Of a DNA stretch of 64,000 bases, positions 47,883-56,251 are shown piece by piece. The translations under genes were made by a program, and so were the position numbers. Under the pieces are notes generated by a model. The model was not told the DNA's origin, ran no database searches, and saw nothing but the letters and a program-made list of their open reading frames with translations. Every line of letters starts with the position of its first letter. The first letter of the stretch is position 1. Source of the stretch: Bacillota bacterium (GTDB lineage Bacteria > Bacillota > Clostridia > Christensenellales > Aristaeellaceae). Where the stretch lies: positions 7,177 through 71,176 of the forward strand of contig JAEZHK010000052.1 of assembly GCA_023416655.1 (NCBI GenBank), in the 5' to 3' direction.

Positions 47883-47965
47883 TTATAAACAAGTCCTATT
47901 CGAAGCCCGGGGAAGCGGATTGACGCGCGCCAGCGCTCGATTAAATCATCTTTGGAGGTGTCCGT

Positions 47966-49198
47966 ATGTTCCGGAAACTGATTGCCCTAATCGTGAGCAT
48001 CCTGATGCTCGCCTCGCTCGCGGTTCCCGCCGCTCTGGCCGAGGCGCAGCCCACCATCACGCTGACGGTGTGGAACGAGCCCAAGGAAGACCCGGCCATG
48101 AACATGTATCTGCAGGCGGAGAAGGCCACCGGCATCAAGGTGGACGTCACCGTGATCCCGGAGACCGAGTATTCCTCCAAGCTCAACCAGATGGTCGCGT
48201 CCAAGAGCGACGCCGACATCATGATCGTCTGGGAATGCGACCTGGCCAACTTCGTTGAGGCCGGCGGCATCCTGTCGCTGGACGATTACATCGCCAAGTC
48301 CTCCATCGACAAGAATGACTTCGTCGACGCCGTGTCGCAGCTCTCCAGCGGCCTGGGCGCCACCTACGGCCTGCCCTGGTGCGCCGCCACCGAGATCCTG
48401 TACTACAACCAGGACATGTTTGACGCCGCCGGCATCGCCTACCCGACGAACGAGTGGTCCTACGCCGATTACCTGGCGGCCGCCCGCGCGCTGACCAAGA
48501 AGAACGCCGACGGCACCACCGCCGTGTACGGCTGCACACTGCCCAACCTGCAGACCTGGTGGGCCGGCGTCGGCGCGGCGGGCGATCAGGTATTTGATCC
48601 CGCTTCGGGCGAATTGGTTCTCGGCGAAGGCGCCACCAAGTTCGTGACCGACTGCGCGGCGCTGGTCGCAGAAGGCGCTATGCCCCAGCCTTCCTCCGAC
48701 ACGGCGGACCTGTTCTCCTCCGGCATGGCGGCCATGAGCTGGCAGGGCAGCTGGCAGATCGGCACCTACGGCGGAAGCCTGCCCTTCAACTGGGACATCG
48801 CGGTGCTGCCGAAGGACGCGCGCCAGTACAACACGCTGCACACCGGCTTCTACACCATCTCCTCCACCTGCAAAAACCCCGAGTCGGCCTGGAAGGTCAT
48901 TGAGTACCTGATGGGGCCCGACGGCCAGGCCATCAACTCCAAGTCCTCCGGCAACCCCTCCGCGCTCAAGGCCATCGCGGCCAAGGGTGACTGGAAGGTC
49001 GCCAGCGCCACCTCCATCGAAAACTGGGACGCCATCACCAAGTCACTCGAGTGCGGCGTGTTCGGTTACACCTGCCTGCCCGCGGGCGTGACCGGCAACG
49101 CGGTGAGCCTGTTTGAGTCCGCGACGCTGGGCCAGGTCACCCCGAAGGACGCGGTTGACCAGGCCATGCAGTACGGCGCGGAGACCATCGGCTACTGA
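47966..49198 (+). CDS. Extracellular sugar-binding protein (ABC family 1), GH127 operon
   Basis: 410-aa secreted binding protein with signal peptide MFRKLIALIVSILMLASLAVPAALA and no lipobox Cys. The mature start QPTITLTVWNEPKEDPAMNMYL is typical of the MalE-like fold. GGAGG precedes the ATG. It is the first gene after the strong promoter and palindrome. A hairpin lies right after its stop. The predicted ligand is a beta-L-arabinofuranosyl oligosaccharide, from the GH127 gene downstream. Confidence 0.92.
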   Translation: MFRKLIALIVSILMLASLAVPAALAEAQPTITLTVWNEPKEDPAMNMYLQAEKATGIKVDVTVIPETEYSSKLNQMVASKSDADIMIVWECDLANFVEAGGILSLDDYIAKSSIDKNDFVDAVSQLSSGLGATYGLPWCAATEILYYNQDMFDAAGIAYPTNEWSYADYLAAARALTKKNADGTTAVYGCTLPNLQTWWAGVGAAGDQVFDPASGELVLGEGATKFVTDCAALVAEGAMPQPSSDTADLFSSGMAAMSWQGSWQIGTYGGSLPFNWDIAVLPKDARQYNTLHTGFYTISSTCKNPESAWKVIEYLMGPDGQAINSKSSGNPSALKAIAAKGDWKVASATSIENWDAITKSLECGVFGYTCLPAGVTGNAVSLFESATLGQVTPKDAVDQAMQYGAETIGY

Positions 49199-49211
49199 TC
49201 CATCGTTAACC

Positions 49212-49244
49212 CGGGCTGCCGCGCACAAGTGGTGCGGCAGCCCG
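49212..49244 (+). terminator. Stem-loop between binding protein and permease (GH127 operon)
   Basis: CGGGCTGCCGC ... GCGGCAGCCCG, followed by TACTTTG. Probably a partial terminator or mRNA 3' stabiliser, as in the other binding-protein genes here. Confidence 0.6.
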
Positions 49245-49328
49245 TACTTTGAAGCGTAAAGGCTGCCGCCCTTCCCTCGGGATAACACAGCGAAATGCCC
49301 ACGTGCCCGTGAACAAGGAGGATCGATC

Positions 49329-50246
49329 ATGGCAAAACAAACGCCACAAACCGCCCGGCAGCGCCGGAGGCGGAACAATCTCGTGGCCTACGGCTTCATG
49401 AGCCCCTGGTTCATAGGCTTTCTTTGTTTCTCGGCGTTTCCGATTGTCTACATGGTCACGATGAGCCTGACCAACCGCAAGCTGACCGGGCTTTCAAAGT
49501 TCCTGGGCCTCAAAAACTACGTCAACATGATGGCCAGCCCCACCTTTCTGAACTCCCTGAAAGTGACGCTCTTTTTCACCATCGTGATGATGATCGTCAC
49601 CGCGCTCTGGGCGCTCTTCATGGCGATGCTTTTAAACCGCAGGCAGCGCCTGAACGGCGTGTTCCAGTTCTTCTACTTCGTGCCGGCGGTCGTGCCGACT
49701 GTCGCGCTGGCGTTTGCGTTTCGCATGATTCTGGGCGCGGACGCGGGCGTATTCAACTACCTGCTCGCAATCGTCTCCGGCAAATCCGTCAACATCAACT
49801 GGCTTTACGACACGAACATGGTTTACTTCGCGGTGTTCTTCGTGACGCTCTTCACCTACAACACCGGGCAGATGATGATGATCTTCCGCTCCGGCCTCAA
49901 CGACGTGCCCGTAGAGCTCTACGAGGCGTGCGACATCGACGGCGCGAGCGCGATCCGGAAGTTCTTCCGCGTCACGCTGCCCATCATCTCGCCGGTGATC
50001 CTCTTCAATACCGTCATGGGCTCCATCAGCGCGCTGAACGGCTCGTTTGCGCTTCTGTACCCGCTGACCGAGGGTGACCCTAACGGCATGACCAACGTGC
50101 TCAGCCTCCTGATCTATAAAGAAGCCTTCCTCAACTACAAGGTGGGCTACGGCTGCGCGCTGTCGGTGGTCTTGTTCCTGATCGCCTGCGTGTTCGCGGG
50201 CGTGCTGTTCGCGCTCTCGAAGCGCCATGTCTATTATGAAATGTGA
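49329..50246 (+). CDS. Carbohydrate ABC transporter permease (MalF/UgpA family), GH127 operon
   Basis: 305-aa membrane permease with six TM segments after a basic N-terminus (QTARQRRRRNNLVAYGFMSPWFIGFLCF). The EAA loop is YEACDIDGASAIRKFFRVTLP. AAGGAGG lies 7 nt upstream of the ATG. It is followed after 13 bp by the partner permease. No ATPase gene is in the cluster. Confidence 0.94.
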   Translation: MAKQTPQTARQRRRRNNLVAYGFMSPWFIGFLCFSAFPIVYMVTMSLTNRKLTGLSKFLGLKNYVNMMASPTFLNSLKVTLFFTIVMMIVTALWALFMAMLLNRRQRLNGVFQFFYFVPAVVPTVALAFAFRMILGADAGVFNYLLAIVSGKSVNINWLYDTNMVYFAVFFVTLFTYNTGQMMMIFRSGLNDVPVELYEACDIDGASAIRKFFRVTLPIISPVILFNTVMGSISALNGSFALLYPLTEGDPNGMTNVLSLLIYKEAFLNYKVGYGCALSVVLFLIACVFAGVLFALSKRHVYYEM

Positions 50247-50259
50247 GGAGGCGTGAACC

Positions 50260-51108
50260 ATGCCCGGCCGATCCCGTCAACTGAACAACGCGATGGTCAC
50301 GCTTCTGAAGTGGCTCGTCGCGCTCATCATGTTCTTTCCGATCATCTGGATCGTTTCCAGTTCCTTCAAAAGCCTGGTGGAGGTCAGCCAGTTCCCGCCG
50401 ACCATCCTGCCCAAGGTCCCCCAATGGGACAACTACACCCGGATTCTCTCCGAAGGCGCGTTCTACCGCTACCTTCGAAACACCGTGCTTTTGATCCTGG
50501 GCACCGGCGTGGGCACGCTTGTTTCCTCGTCCCTCGTCGCGTACCCGCTGGCTCGCATGGAGTTCCCCGGCAAAAACCTCTTCTTCTCCATCATCATCGG
50601 CACAATGCTGGTGCCGGGCATATCGCTCATCATCCCGCAGTACATGATGTTTTCAAAGCTGGGCTGGCTGGATACGCTGCTTCCGATGATCGTGCCCGCG
50701 TGGCTGGCCTACCCATACAACGTGTTCCTGTTCCGGCAGTTCTTTCGAACCATTCCTAGGGAACTGGACGAGGCCGCCTCGATCGACGGCTGCGGTAGGG
50801 TGCGCACGTTCTTCAGGATGCTGGTGCCGCTGTCCGCGCCCACATTTGTGACCGTCTTCGTGCTCTCCTCGGTCTTCTGGTGGAACGAGCTGACGCAGCC
50901 GATCATCTTTTTGAACCGCGACACCTGGCGGCCGCTGACGGTGGCGGTGATGTCCCACTACCGGTCCTTCGGCGACAACCCGTTCACCACCACCTGGCAC
51001 ACGCTGATGGCCGCGTCCACGCTGATGATCCTGCCGCCGATGCTGCTCTACCTCTTCGGCTCCAGGTTCCTGGTCCAGGGCATCAAAACTTCCGGCATGA
51101 AAGGATGA
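50260..51108 (+). CDS. Carbohydrate ABC transporter permease (MalG family), GH127 operon
   Basis: 282-aa membrane permease with six TM segments. The EAA loop reads DEAASIDGCGRVRTFFRMLVP, and the C-terminus RFLVQGIKTSGMKG is typical of the family. The GH127 gene starts 6 bp after its stop. Like the first arabinose operon, it must borrow an ATPase. Confidence 0.94.
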   Translation: MPGRSRQLNNAMVTLLKWLVALIMFFPIIWIVSSSFKSLVEVSQFPPTILPKVPQWDNYTRILSEGAFYRYLRNTVLLILGTGVGTLVSSSLVAYPLARMEFPGKNLFFSIIIGTMLVPGISLIIPQYMMFSKLGWLDTLLPMIVPAWLAYPYNVFLFRQFFRTIPRELDEAASIDGCGRVRTFFRMLVPLSAPTFVTVFVLSSVFWWNELTQPIIFLNRDTWRPLTVAVMSHYRSFGDNPFTTTWHTLMAASTLMILPPMLLYLFGSRFLVQGIKTSGMKG

Positions 51109-51114
51109 CAAAAG

Positions 51115-53046
51115 ATGAAAACCCTACGGCCGCTCCCGCTCGGCGACATCCATATCCGCGACCCGCTGTTCGGCCACTACATTGAAAAGCTGCATTCCGA
51201 AATCATCCCCTACCAGTGGGCCATGCTCAACGACCGGGCCGAATCCGGCGTAAAGAGCGGCTGCCTCAAAAATTTCCGCATCGCTGCGGGGCTGGAAACG
51301 GGCGAGCGCTACGGCGAGATCTTCCTGGATTCGGACCTGGCCAAGTGGCTGGAAGCGGTGGCTTACAGCCTCCATACGCGCCCGGACCCGGAGCTTGAGG
51401 CGCGGGCGGACGAGTGCATCGAGCTTCTCCAAAAAGTGCAGCAGCCGGACGGCTACCTGAACACCTACTTCACGCTCAAAGAGCCCGGCAAGCGCTGGAC
51501 CAACCTCAAGGAAGGGCACGAGCTCTACTGCGCGGGGCACTTCATCGAGGCGGCGGTCGCCTACTTCGAGGCGACCGGCAAGCGCGTTCTTTTGGACGTC
51601 ATGCGCCGCTACGTGGACCTGATCGACCAGACCTTCGGCCCCGAGCCGGAAAAGCTCAAGGGCTATCCGGGCCACGAGGAGATCGAGCTGGCGCTGGTCA
51701 AGCTGTACCGGGTCACCGGCGAGGAGAAATATCTTCGGCTTGCGGACTACTTCGTCACCCAGCGCGGGAAAAGGCCGCTCTACTTCGAGGAGGAGCAGGC
51801 GCGCCGGGGCGGCACCACGCACTACGAACCAAACCTCATGGCGGACGAGTTCTACGCGCAAATCTTCCTGCCCCCGAGGGAGCAGTCCACCGCCGAAGGC
51901 CACGCGGTGCGCGCCAACTACCTCTACTGCGCGATGGCGGATCTGGCCGCGGAGACGGGCGACGAAGCCCTGCGGGAAGCCTGCCGGAAGATCTTCCGCG
52001 ACATCGAGCGGGGAAAGCACTACATCACCGGCGGCGTCGGCAGCGCGGAGTACGGCGAGCGGTACACTTCGGGCTTCGACCTGCCCAACGATACCTGCTA
52101 CTGCGAAAGCTGCGCGTCCATCGGCTTGGCGCTCTTCGCGCTGCGCATGTGCCGCCTGGAGCGGGATGGAAAATATGCCGACATGATGGAGCGCTCGCTC
52201 TACAACAATGTGCTCGCCGGCATCAACCGGGACGGCAACCGCTTCTTTTACGTGAACCCGCTGGAGGTGACGCCGGACTTCTGCGACCGCAGCACGAGCC
52301 TGAGGCATGTGAAGATGGAGCGTCAGCAGTGGTACGACGTGGCCTGCTGCCCCACCAACATCGCCCGCACGTTGGGCTCGCTGGGCCAGTACCTGTTCGG
52401 CACGGAGGAGGACGCGCTGTTCGTCCACCTCTACCTGTCCTGCGACGCGTCCTTCCCGGGCGGAAGCCTGAAGCTCGATACCCGCTACCCGGAGGAAGGG
52501 AAGATCAACGCATCCCTCCGGCTGGACCGCCCGATGACGATTGCCTTCCGCCTCCCCGGCCACTCGCCGCTGACCGCGCTAAACGTAAATGGCGCGGCCG
52601 TCTCCCCACGGATCGAGAAGGGCTATGCGTATCTCGAATGCCCCGCCGGGGACAGCGAAATCGCGCTGACGCTGGACGTCCGGCCGCGCTTCCTCTACGC
52701 CGACCCGCGCGTCTCCGCCGACAGCGGCAAGGCGGCGCTAATGCTGGGGCCGCTGGTCTACTGCTTTGAGCAGGCGGACAACGGGCCGGGCCTCGCGGCG
52801 ATGGTTGTCGATCCCACAAGGGGTGCTGAGCGTTGCCCCTGCCCGGTGGATGGGGACGCGCCCGCACTCATGGTCTCCGGCTGGCGCGAACAGGCACCCG
52901 CGGGGGAGGACGCGCTCTACCGCGAATCCGCGCCCGAGTACATCCCCGCCCGGTTAACCGCGGTTCCCTACCACCTGTGGAATAACCGAGGCCGGGGCGA
53001 GATGCGCGTTTGGATGCGGCATTGCCTGCCCTGCCCGGCGCGCTGA
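51115..53046 (+). CDS. Beta-L-arabinofuranosidase, GH127
   Basis: 643-aa cytoplasmic enzyme of the former DUF1680 family, releasing beta-L-arabinofuranose. The Zn-thiolate catalytic site known from Bifidobacterium HypBA1 (Glu338, Cys340, Cys417, Cys418) corresponds here to Glu331 and Cys333 in CYCESC and Cys411-Cys412 in DVACCPTNIAR, with nearly identical spacing. The catalytic (alpha/alpha)6 barrel is followed by beta-sandwich domains from about 430. No signal peptide. Its presence in a transport operon implies import of beta-arabino-oligosaccharides, such as those on plant extensins or hydroxyproline-rich glycoproteins. Confidence 0.94.
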   Translation: MKTLRPLPLGDIHIRDPLFGHYIEKLHSEIIPYQWAMLNDRAESGVKSGCLKNFRIAAGLETGERYGEIFLDSDLAKWLEAVAYSLHTRPDPELEARADECIELLQKVQQPDGYLNTYFTLKEPGKRWTNLKEGHELYCAGHFIEAAVAYFEATGKRVLLDVMRRYVDLIDQTFGPEPEKLKGYPGHEEIELALVKLYRVTGEEKYLRLADYFVTQRGKRPLYFEEEQARRGGTTHYEPNLMADEFYAQIFLPPREQSTAEGHAVRANYLYCAMADLAAETGDEALREACRKIFRDIERGKHYITGGVGSAEYGERYTSGFDLPNDTCYCESCASIGLALFALRMCRLERDGKYADMMERSLYNNVLAGINRDGNRFFYVNPLEVTPDFCDRSTSLRHVKMERQQWYDVACCPTNIARTLGSLGQYLFGTEEDALFVHLYLSCDASFPGGSLKLDTRYPEEGKINASLRLDRPMTIAFRLPGHSPLTALNVNGAAVSPRIEKGYAYLECPAGDSEIALTLDVRPRFLYADPRVSADSGKAALMLGPLVYCFEQADNGPGLAAMVVDPTRGAERCPCPVDGDAPALMVSGWREQAPAGEDALYRESAPEYIPARLTAVPYHLWNNRGRGEMRVWMRHCLPCPAR

Positions 53047-53074
53047 CCTTCCCGCCCTTACAAAACCGAACCTG

Positions 53075-53101
53075 CCGCCATCCGGTTCAACCGGATGGCG
53101 G
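53075..53101 (+). terminator. Terminator after the GH127 gene
   Basis: CCGCCATCCGGTT ... AACCGGATGGCGG, followed by ATTCATTGT. Confidence 0.65.
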
Positions 53102-53188
53102 ATTCATTGTATTGAGGACCAAGAATACGCCGCCCTTTTTCGGAACCGGCCCGCGGTCGGCGCATGATTGGCAATGGAAAGATTCACC

Positions 53189-53217
53189 TTGATCCGAACG
53201 TTCAAATCGTGTATAGT
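53189..53217 (+). promoter_or_regulatory. Promoter of the leucine-rich-repeat gene
   Basis: -35 TTGATC (53189-53194), 17-bp spacer, -10 TATAGT (53212-53217), 36 bp before the ATG. Confidence 0.7.
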
Positions 53218-53252
53218 CAGAGAAAAGAACATGAAAAGAGAGGGAATTTCGC

Positions 53253-55709
53253 ATGAGAAGGCTTTTCGCCCTTTTGCTGACGCTCCTGATCGCGCTTCCG
53301 GTGAGCGGCCTCGCTAAAAAGGCCGTGGTGGTGGCGTTTGACGACGCGGTGTTGGAGGCCGCGATCCGCGGCGCGCTGAACATCCCCGAAGGGGACGTGA
53401 CGGACAAGGACATGGCGAAACTCACGGAGCTGGGGATTGAGCGGCAGTATGAGGAGAACCCCGCCCCCGATTCGCAGGTCTTGAGCCTCGCCGCCCTCGC
53501 CTACTGCAAGAACCTGAAGTGCCTTCAGCTGAACTTCCAGAACATCTCGGACCTATCGCCGCTTGCGAAGCTGACGAAGCTGAAAGACCTGCAACTGGGT
53601 GGAAGCCCCATCACCGACATTTCCGCGCTCAAGGGCCTTACAAACCTTGAGATCCTGGCGCTTTTCAATTGTCAGGCGGCGGACTATTCGCCGCTGAAGA
53701 AGCTCAAAAAGCTCAAGCAGCTGTACCTGGACTATTCGACCATCGAAGACCTCGAGCCGCTCGCCGGGCTTACGAAGCTGGAAAAGCTGGGGCTCGTCCG
53801 GACGCCCGTGACGGACGTCGCGCCGCTTTCAAAGCTCAAGGCGCTGAAGACGCTGTGGCTCAAGGAGTGCGCGATCCGGGATTATTCCCCACTTTCAAAG
53901 GTCATCCCCAAGCTGAAGGAGAAGGACTTTGACCCGGATCAGCCCGCGCCCGAAGCGGTGGAGTTTGACGACCCCGTGCTGGAAAAGGCGATTCGCGCCG
54001 CCATCGGAAAACCGGAGGGCGCCGTCTTTGCAAGCGACCTGGCGGGCATCACCGCGCTGGGCACGGAGTTAAACTATCAGCAGAACCCGCCGGAAGGGAC
54101 GCAGGTCAAAAGCATCGCGGTGCTGAAATACTGCACGAACCTTGAGAGCGCCGACTTCAACTTCAATCGGATTTCCGACATTACGCCGCTTTCCGGGCTG
54201 ACGAAGCTGAAAACCCTCTGGCTGGGCGGGAACGAGATCACCGACATCGGCCCGCTGGCCGGGCTGACAAACCTCGAAACCCTCGGCATTTTCAACTGCG
54301 GCGCGGCGGACTATTCTCCGCTCGCGAATCTTGTCAACCTGCGGGAACTGTATCTGGAATTCTCGACCATTTCGGACCTTTCGCCCCTATCCGGGTTGAC
54401 CAAGCTGGAGAAGCTGACCCTGAATAAAACCGCGGTGTCGGACGTCGGCCCGCTTCAAAACCTGACCGCGCTGAAGGTTTTAATGCTCGAGGGCTGTGCC
54501 GTGCGGGATTACGGTCCGCTGAAGGCCATCCTGCCCAACCTCACAGAGATGGACTTTGATCCGACAAAGCCCGTCGTCCCGATCGCGTTTACCGATCCCG
54601 CGCTGGAGCGGGACATCCGCGGCATCATGGGCATCCCGGAGGGCGACATCCTCTCTACGCAGGCGCTCCAGGTGGAGGAGATGCGCATTGATTTCAAGCC
54701 CGAGGAGATCAGAAACCTCGACGGCCTCGAATACTTCGCTAACCTCAAGGTGCTGGAGCTGAAATACGCAAATGTCACCGACATTTCCGCACTGTCGGCG
54801 CTCACCAGGCTGGAGCACCTCGACCTTTCGGGCTGCAAGGCCACGGACTATTCCGCGCTGGCAGGGCTTGCGGGGCTGAAAGCGCTGATTCTGGAGGATT
54901 CGTTGATCCGGGACCTGACCCCGCTCCAGGGGCTTGCGAACCTCGAGGTGCTGAACCTCCGGAACACCGCCGTGTCCGACCTGACGCCGCTTCAGGGAAT
55001 GACCAAACTCTTCGGCCTGCACCTTGCGGGCACACTGGCGACGGATTTCACCCCCGTCCGGGCGATCTATTCCAAGCTCGGGAAATACGACTTTGAGCTG
55101 CCGAAGGAGGGCACCGTGCCGTTCACCGACAGCCTCCTCAAAGAGCGCGTGCTCAAGGCGATGGGGAAGGACGGCGGCGATGTCACCCCCGAAGAGGCGA
55201 AGGCCGTCAAAAAGCTGGACCTTTCGCAGGACTGGAAGGGCGAAGACTCCATCCGCAGCATCGCGGCGCTCAGTTTCTTCACGGGGCTTGAGGAGCTGAC
55301 CCTCGGGGGCAACACGCGCCTAAAAGACCTTTCGCCGCTTTCCGGGCTAACGTCCCTCGGGACGCTCGACTTCAGCTGGTGCGACGTCGAAGACCTCGCG
55401 CCGCTGAAGGGGCTGACCAATCTTCAGGTGCTCGTCATTGGCTGGCACAACCGCGTCGAAAACCTCGACGCGCTCTCGGGCCTTGTGAACCTGGAGGCGA
55501 TCGACGCCAAGGACGCGGGCATCCGGGATGTTTCGGGCCTCGCGGGCCTAAACAAGCTCCGGGAGGTCCAGCTTTGCGACAACGAGATCACCGACGTCGC
55601 GCCGTTTGCGATGATCCCGAACCTGAAGGTTCTGCTCCTCGCCAATAACCCCATTGCGGATTTCAGCCCGCTGAACGGCATCGTGCCCAAACTGGAGAAG
55701 GATTTCTGA
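53253..55709 (+). CDS. Secreted leucine-rich-repeat protein with four tandem modules (internalin-like LRRs)
   Basis: 818-aa exported protein. The signal peptide is MRRLFALLLTLLIALPVSGLA. It consists of about four ~200-residue modules, each opening with a cap such as FDDAVLEAAIRGALNIPEGDV, FDDPVLEKAIRAAIGKPEGAV or FTDPALERDIRGIMGIPEGDI, followed by seven to eight 21-22-residue repeats of the DLSPLAGLTKLEKLxLxxTxVT type and ending P-x-L-x-x-x-DF. No cell-wall anchor or second TM helix is seen, so it is probably released or bound non-covalently. Monocistronic, with its own promoter and terminator. Internalin-like LRRs bind proteins; the partner is unknown. Confidence 0.93.
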   Translation: MRRLFALLLTLLIALPVSGLAKKAVVVAFDDAVLEAAIRGALNIPEGDVTDKDMAKLTELGIERQYEENPAPDSQVLSLAALAYCKNLKCLQLNFQNISDLSPLAKLTKLKDLQLGGSPITDISALKGLTNLEILALFNCQAADYSPLKKLKKLKQLYLDYSTIEDLEPLAGLTKLEKLGLVRTPVTDVAPLSKLKALKTLWLKECAIRDYSPLSKVIPKLKEKDFDPDQPAPEAVEFDDPVLEKAIRAAIGKPEGAVFASDLAGITALGTELNYQQNPPEGTQVKSIAVLKYCTNLESADFNFNRISDITPLSGLTKLKTLWLGGNEITDIGPLAGLTNLETLGIFNCGAADYSPLANLVNLRELYLEFSTISDLSPLSGLTKLEKLTLNKTAVSDVGPLQNLTALKVLMLEGCAVRDYGPLKAILPNLTEMDFDPTKPVVPIAFTDPALERDIRGIMGIPEGDILSTQALQVEEMRIDFKPEEIRNLDGLEYFANLKVLELKYANVTDISALSALTRLEHLDLSGCKATDYSALAGLAGLKALILEDSLIRDLTPLQGLANLEVLNLRNTAVSDLTPLQGMTKLFGLHLAGTLATDFTPVRAIYSKLGKYDFELPKEGTVPFTDSLLKERVLKAMGKDGGDVTPEEAKAVKKLDLSQDWKGEDSIRSIAALSFFTGLEELTLGGNTRLKDLSPLSGLTSLGTLDFSWCDVEDLAPLKGLTNLQVLVIGWHNRVENLDALSGLVNLEAIDAKDAGIRDVSGLAGLNKLREVQLCDNEITDVAPFAMIPNLKVLLLANNPIADFSPLNGIVPKLEKDF

Positions 55710-55731
55710 TCCATACATTTGAAAATCGAAT

Positions 55732-55772
55732 GCGGGCGGCCAAGCCGGAGTGCTTGGCCGCCCGCGTGTTTT
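55732..55772 (+). terminator. Terminator after the LRR gene
   Basis: GCGGGCGGCCAAGC-CGGAGT-GCTTGGCCGCCCGC followed by GTGTTTTC. Repeat copy 5 starts 2 bp later. Confidence 0.8.
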
Positions 55773-55773
55773 C

Positions 55774-56005
55774 ATACCAATTCCAAACATAAATGCGTCG
55801 TCGAGGCGGATCTTTTCGCCCTTGCAAGGGTTGGTTTCCCTGCGGGAAACCAAGTCGCTTCGCGACCGCACGATTCAAATGGAATTTGAATCGTGCGCCG
55901 TTGTGTCGCTCTCCGCTTGAAATAGCGCTGCTATTCCTGCGCTGCGGCTCCTGGCCAGGAACAAAATGTTCGCCGCTTTGGACGCATTAATGTTTGCATT
56001 GGTAT
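55774..56005 (+). repeat. Family 1 MITE-like repeat, copy 5 (232 bp, with a triple-hairpin insertion)
   Basis: The ends are ATACCAATTCC and GCATTGGTAT, with AATGCGTC-type termini. It carries ~75 extra bases with three back-to-back perfect hairpins: 55831-55853 (stem of 10 bp), 55854-55866 (5 bp) and 55868-55896 (13 bp). The bases 56006-56063 after it hold nothing recognisable. Confidence 0.88.
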
Positions 56006-56063
56006 TAACCGCTGTTTGGGCGTGGACGAACGCTTCCGGATGGATCGCCCCTATCCCAATGCA

Positions 56064-56249
56064 TCAGGGCAAGTCGGCCTTAACGATCATGTGGTCGCCG
56101 TTTTTCAGCTGCAGCACCTCCGCCTTCAGCGATTTGGCCAGCGGGAAGAGGATCTCCTGCCGCGCCGGCCCCGGCTCAATGAGGAGGGACAGCGGGTCAC
56201 CGCCCAGGTAGCGGTCTTTGTCGGAGGTGACGTAGACCAGGATCTGCAT
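56064..56249 (-). CDS. Small partner protein of YIEGIA (61 aa)
   Basis: Short basic/hydrophobic protein MQILVYVTSDKDRYLGGDPL...NGDHMIVKADLP, beta-rich with no TM helix. It starts 2 bp after the stop of the YIEGIA-type gene, with GGAG overlapping that stop. From memory, small proteins of this kind are regularly encoded directly behind YIEGIA genes in spore-formers and are described as a capping subunit. Exact role unknown. Confidence 0.75.
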   Translation of the reverse strand: MQILVYVTSDKDRYLGGDPLSLLIEPGPARQEILFPLAKSLKAEVLQLKNGDHMIVKADLP

Positions 56250-56251
56250 GC

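Noticed and set aside
51124..52563. Minus-strand frame of 479 codons opposite GH127
   Set aside because: Shadow frame; the sense strand carries the complete catalytic site of a known enzyme.
1421..56005. CRISPR array from the repeated ATACCA elements
   Set aside because: The copies are 133-232 bp, widely dispersed and in both orientations, with no spacers and no cas genes.
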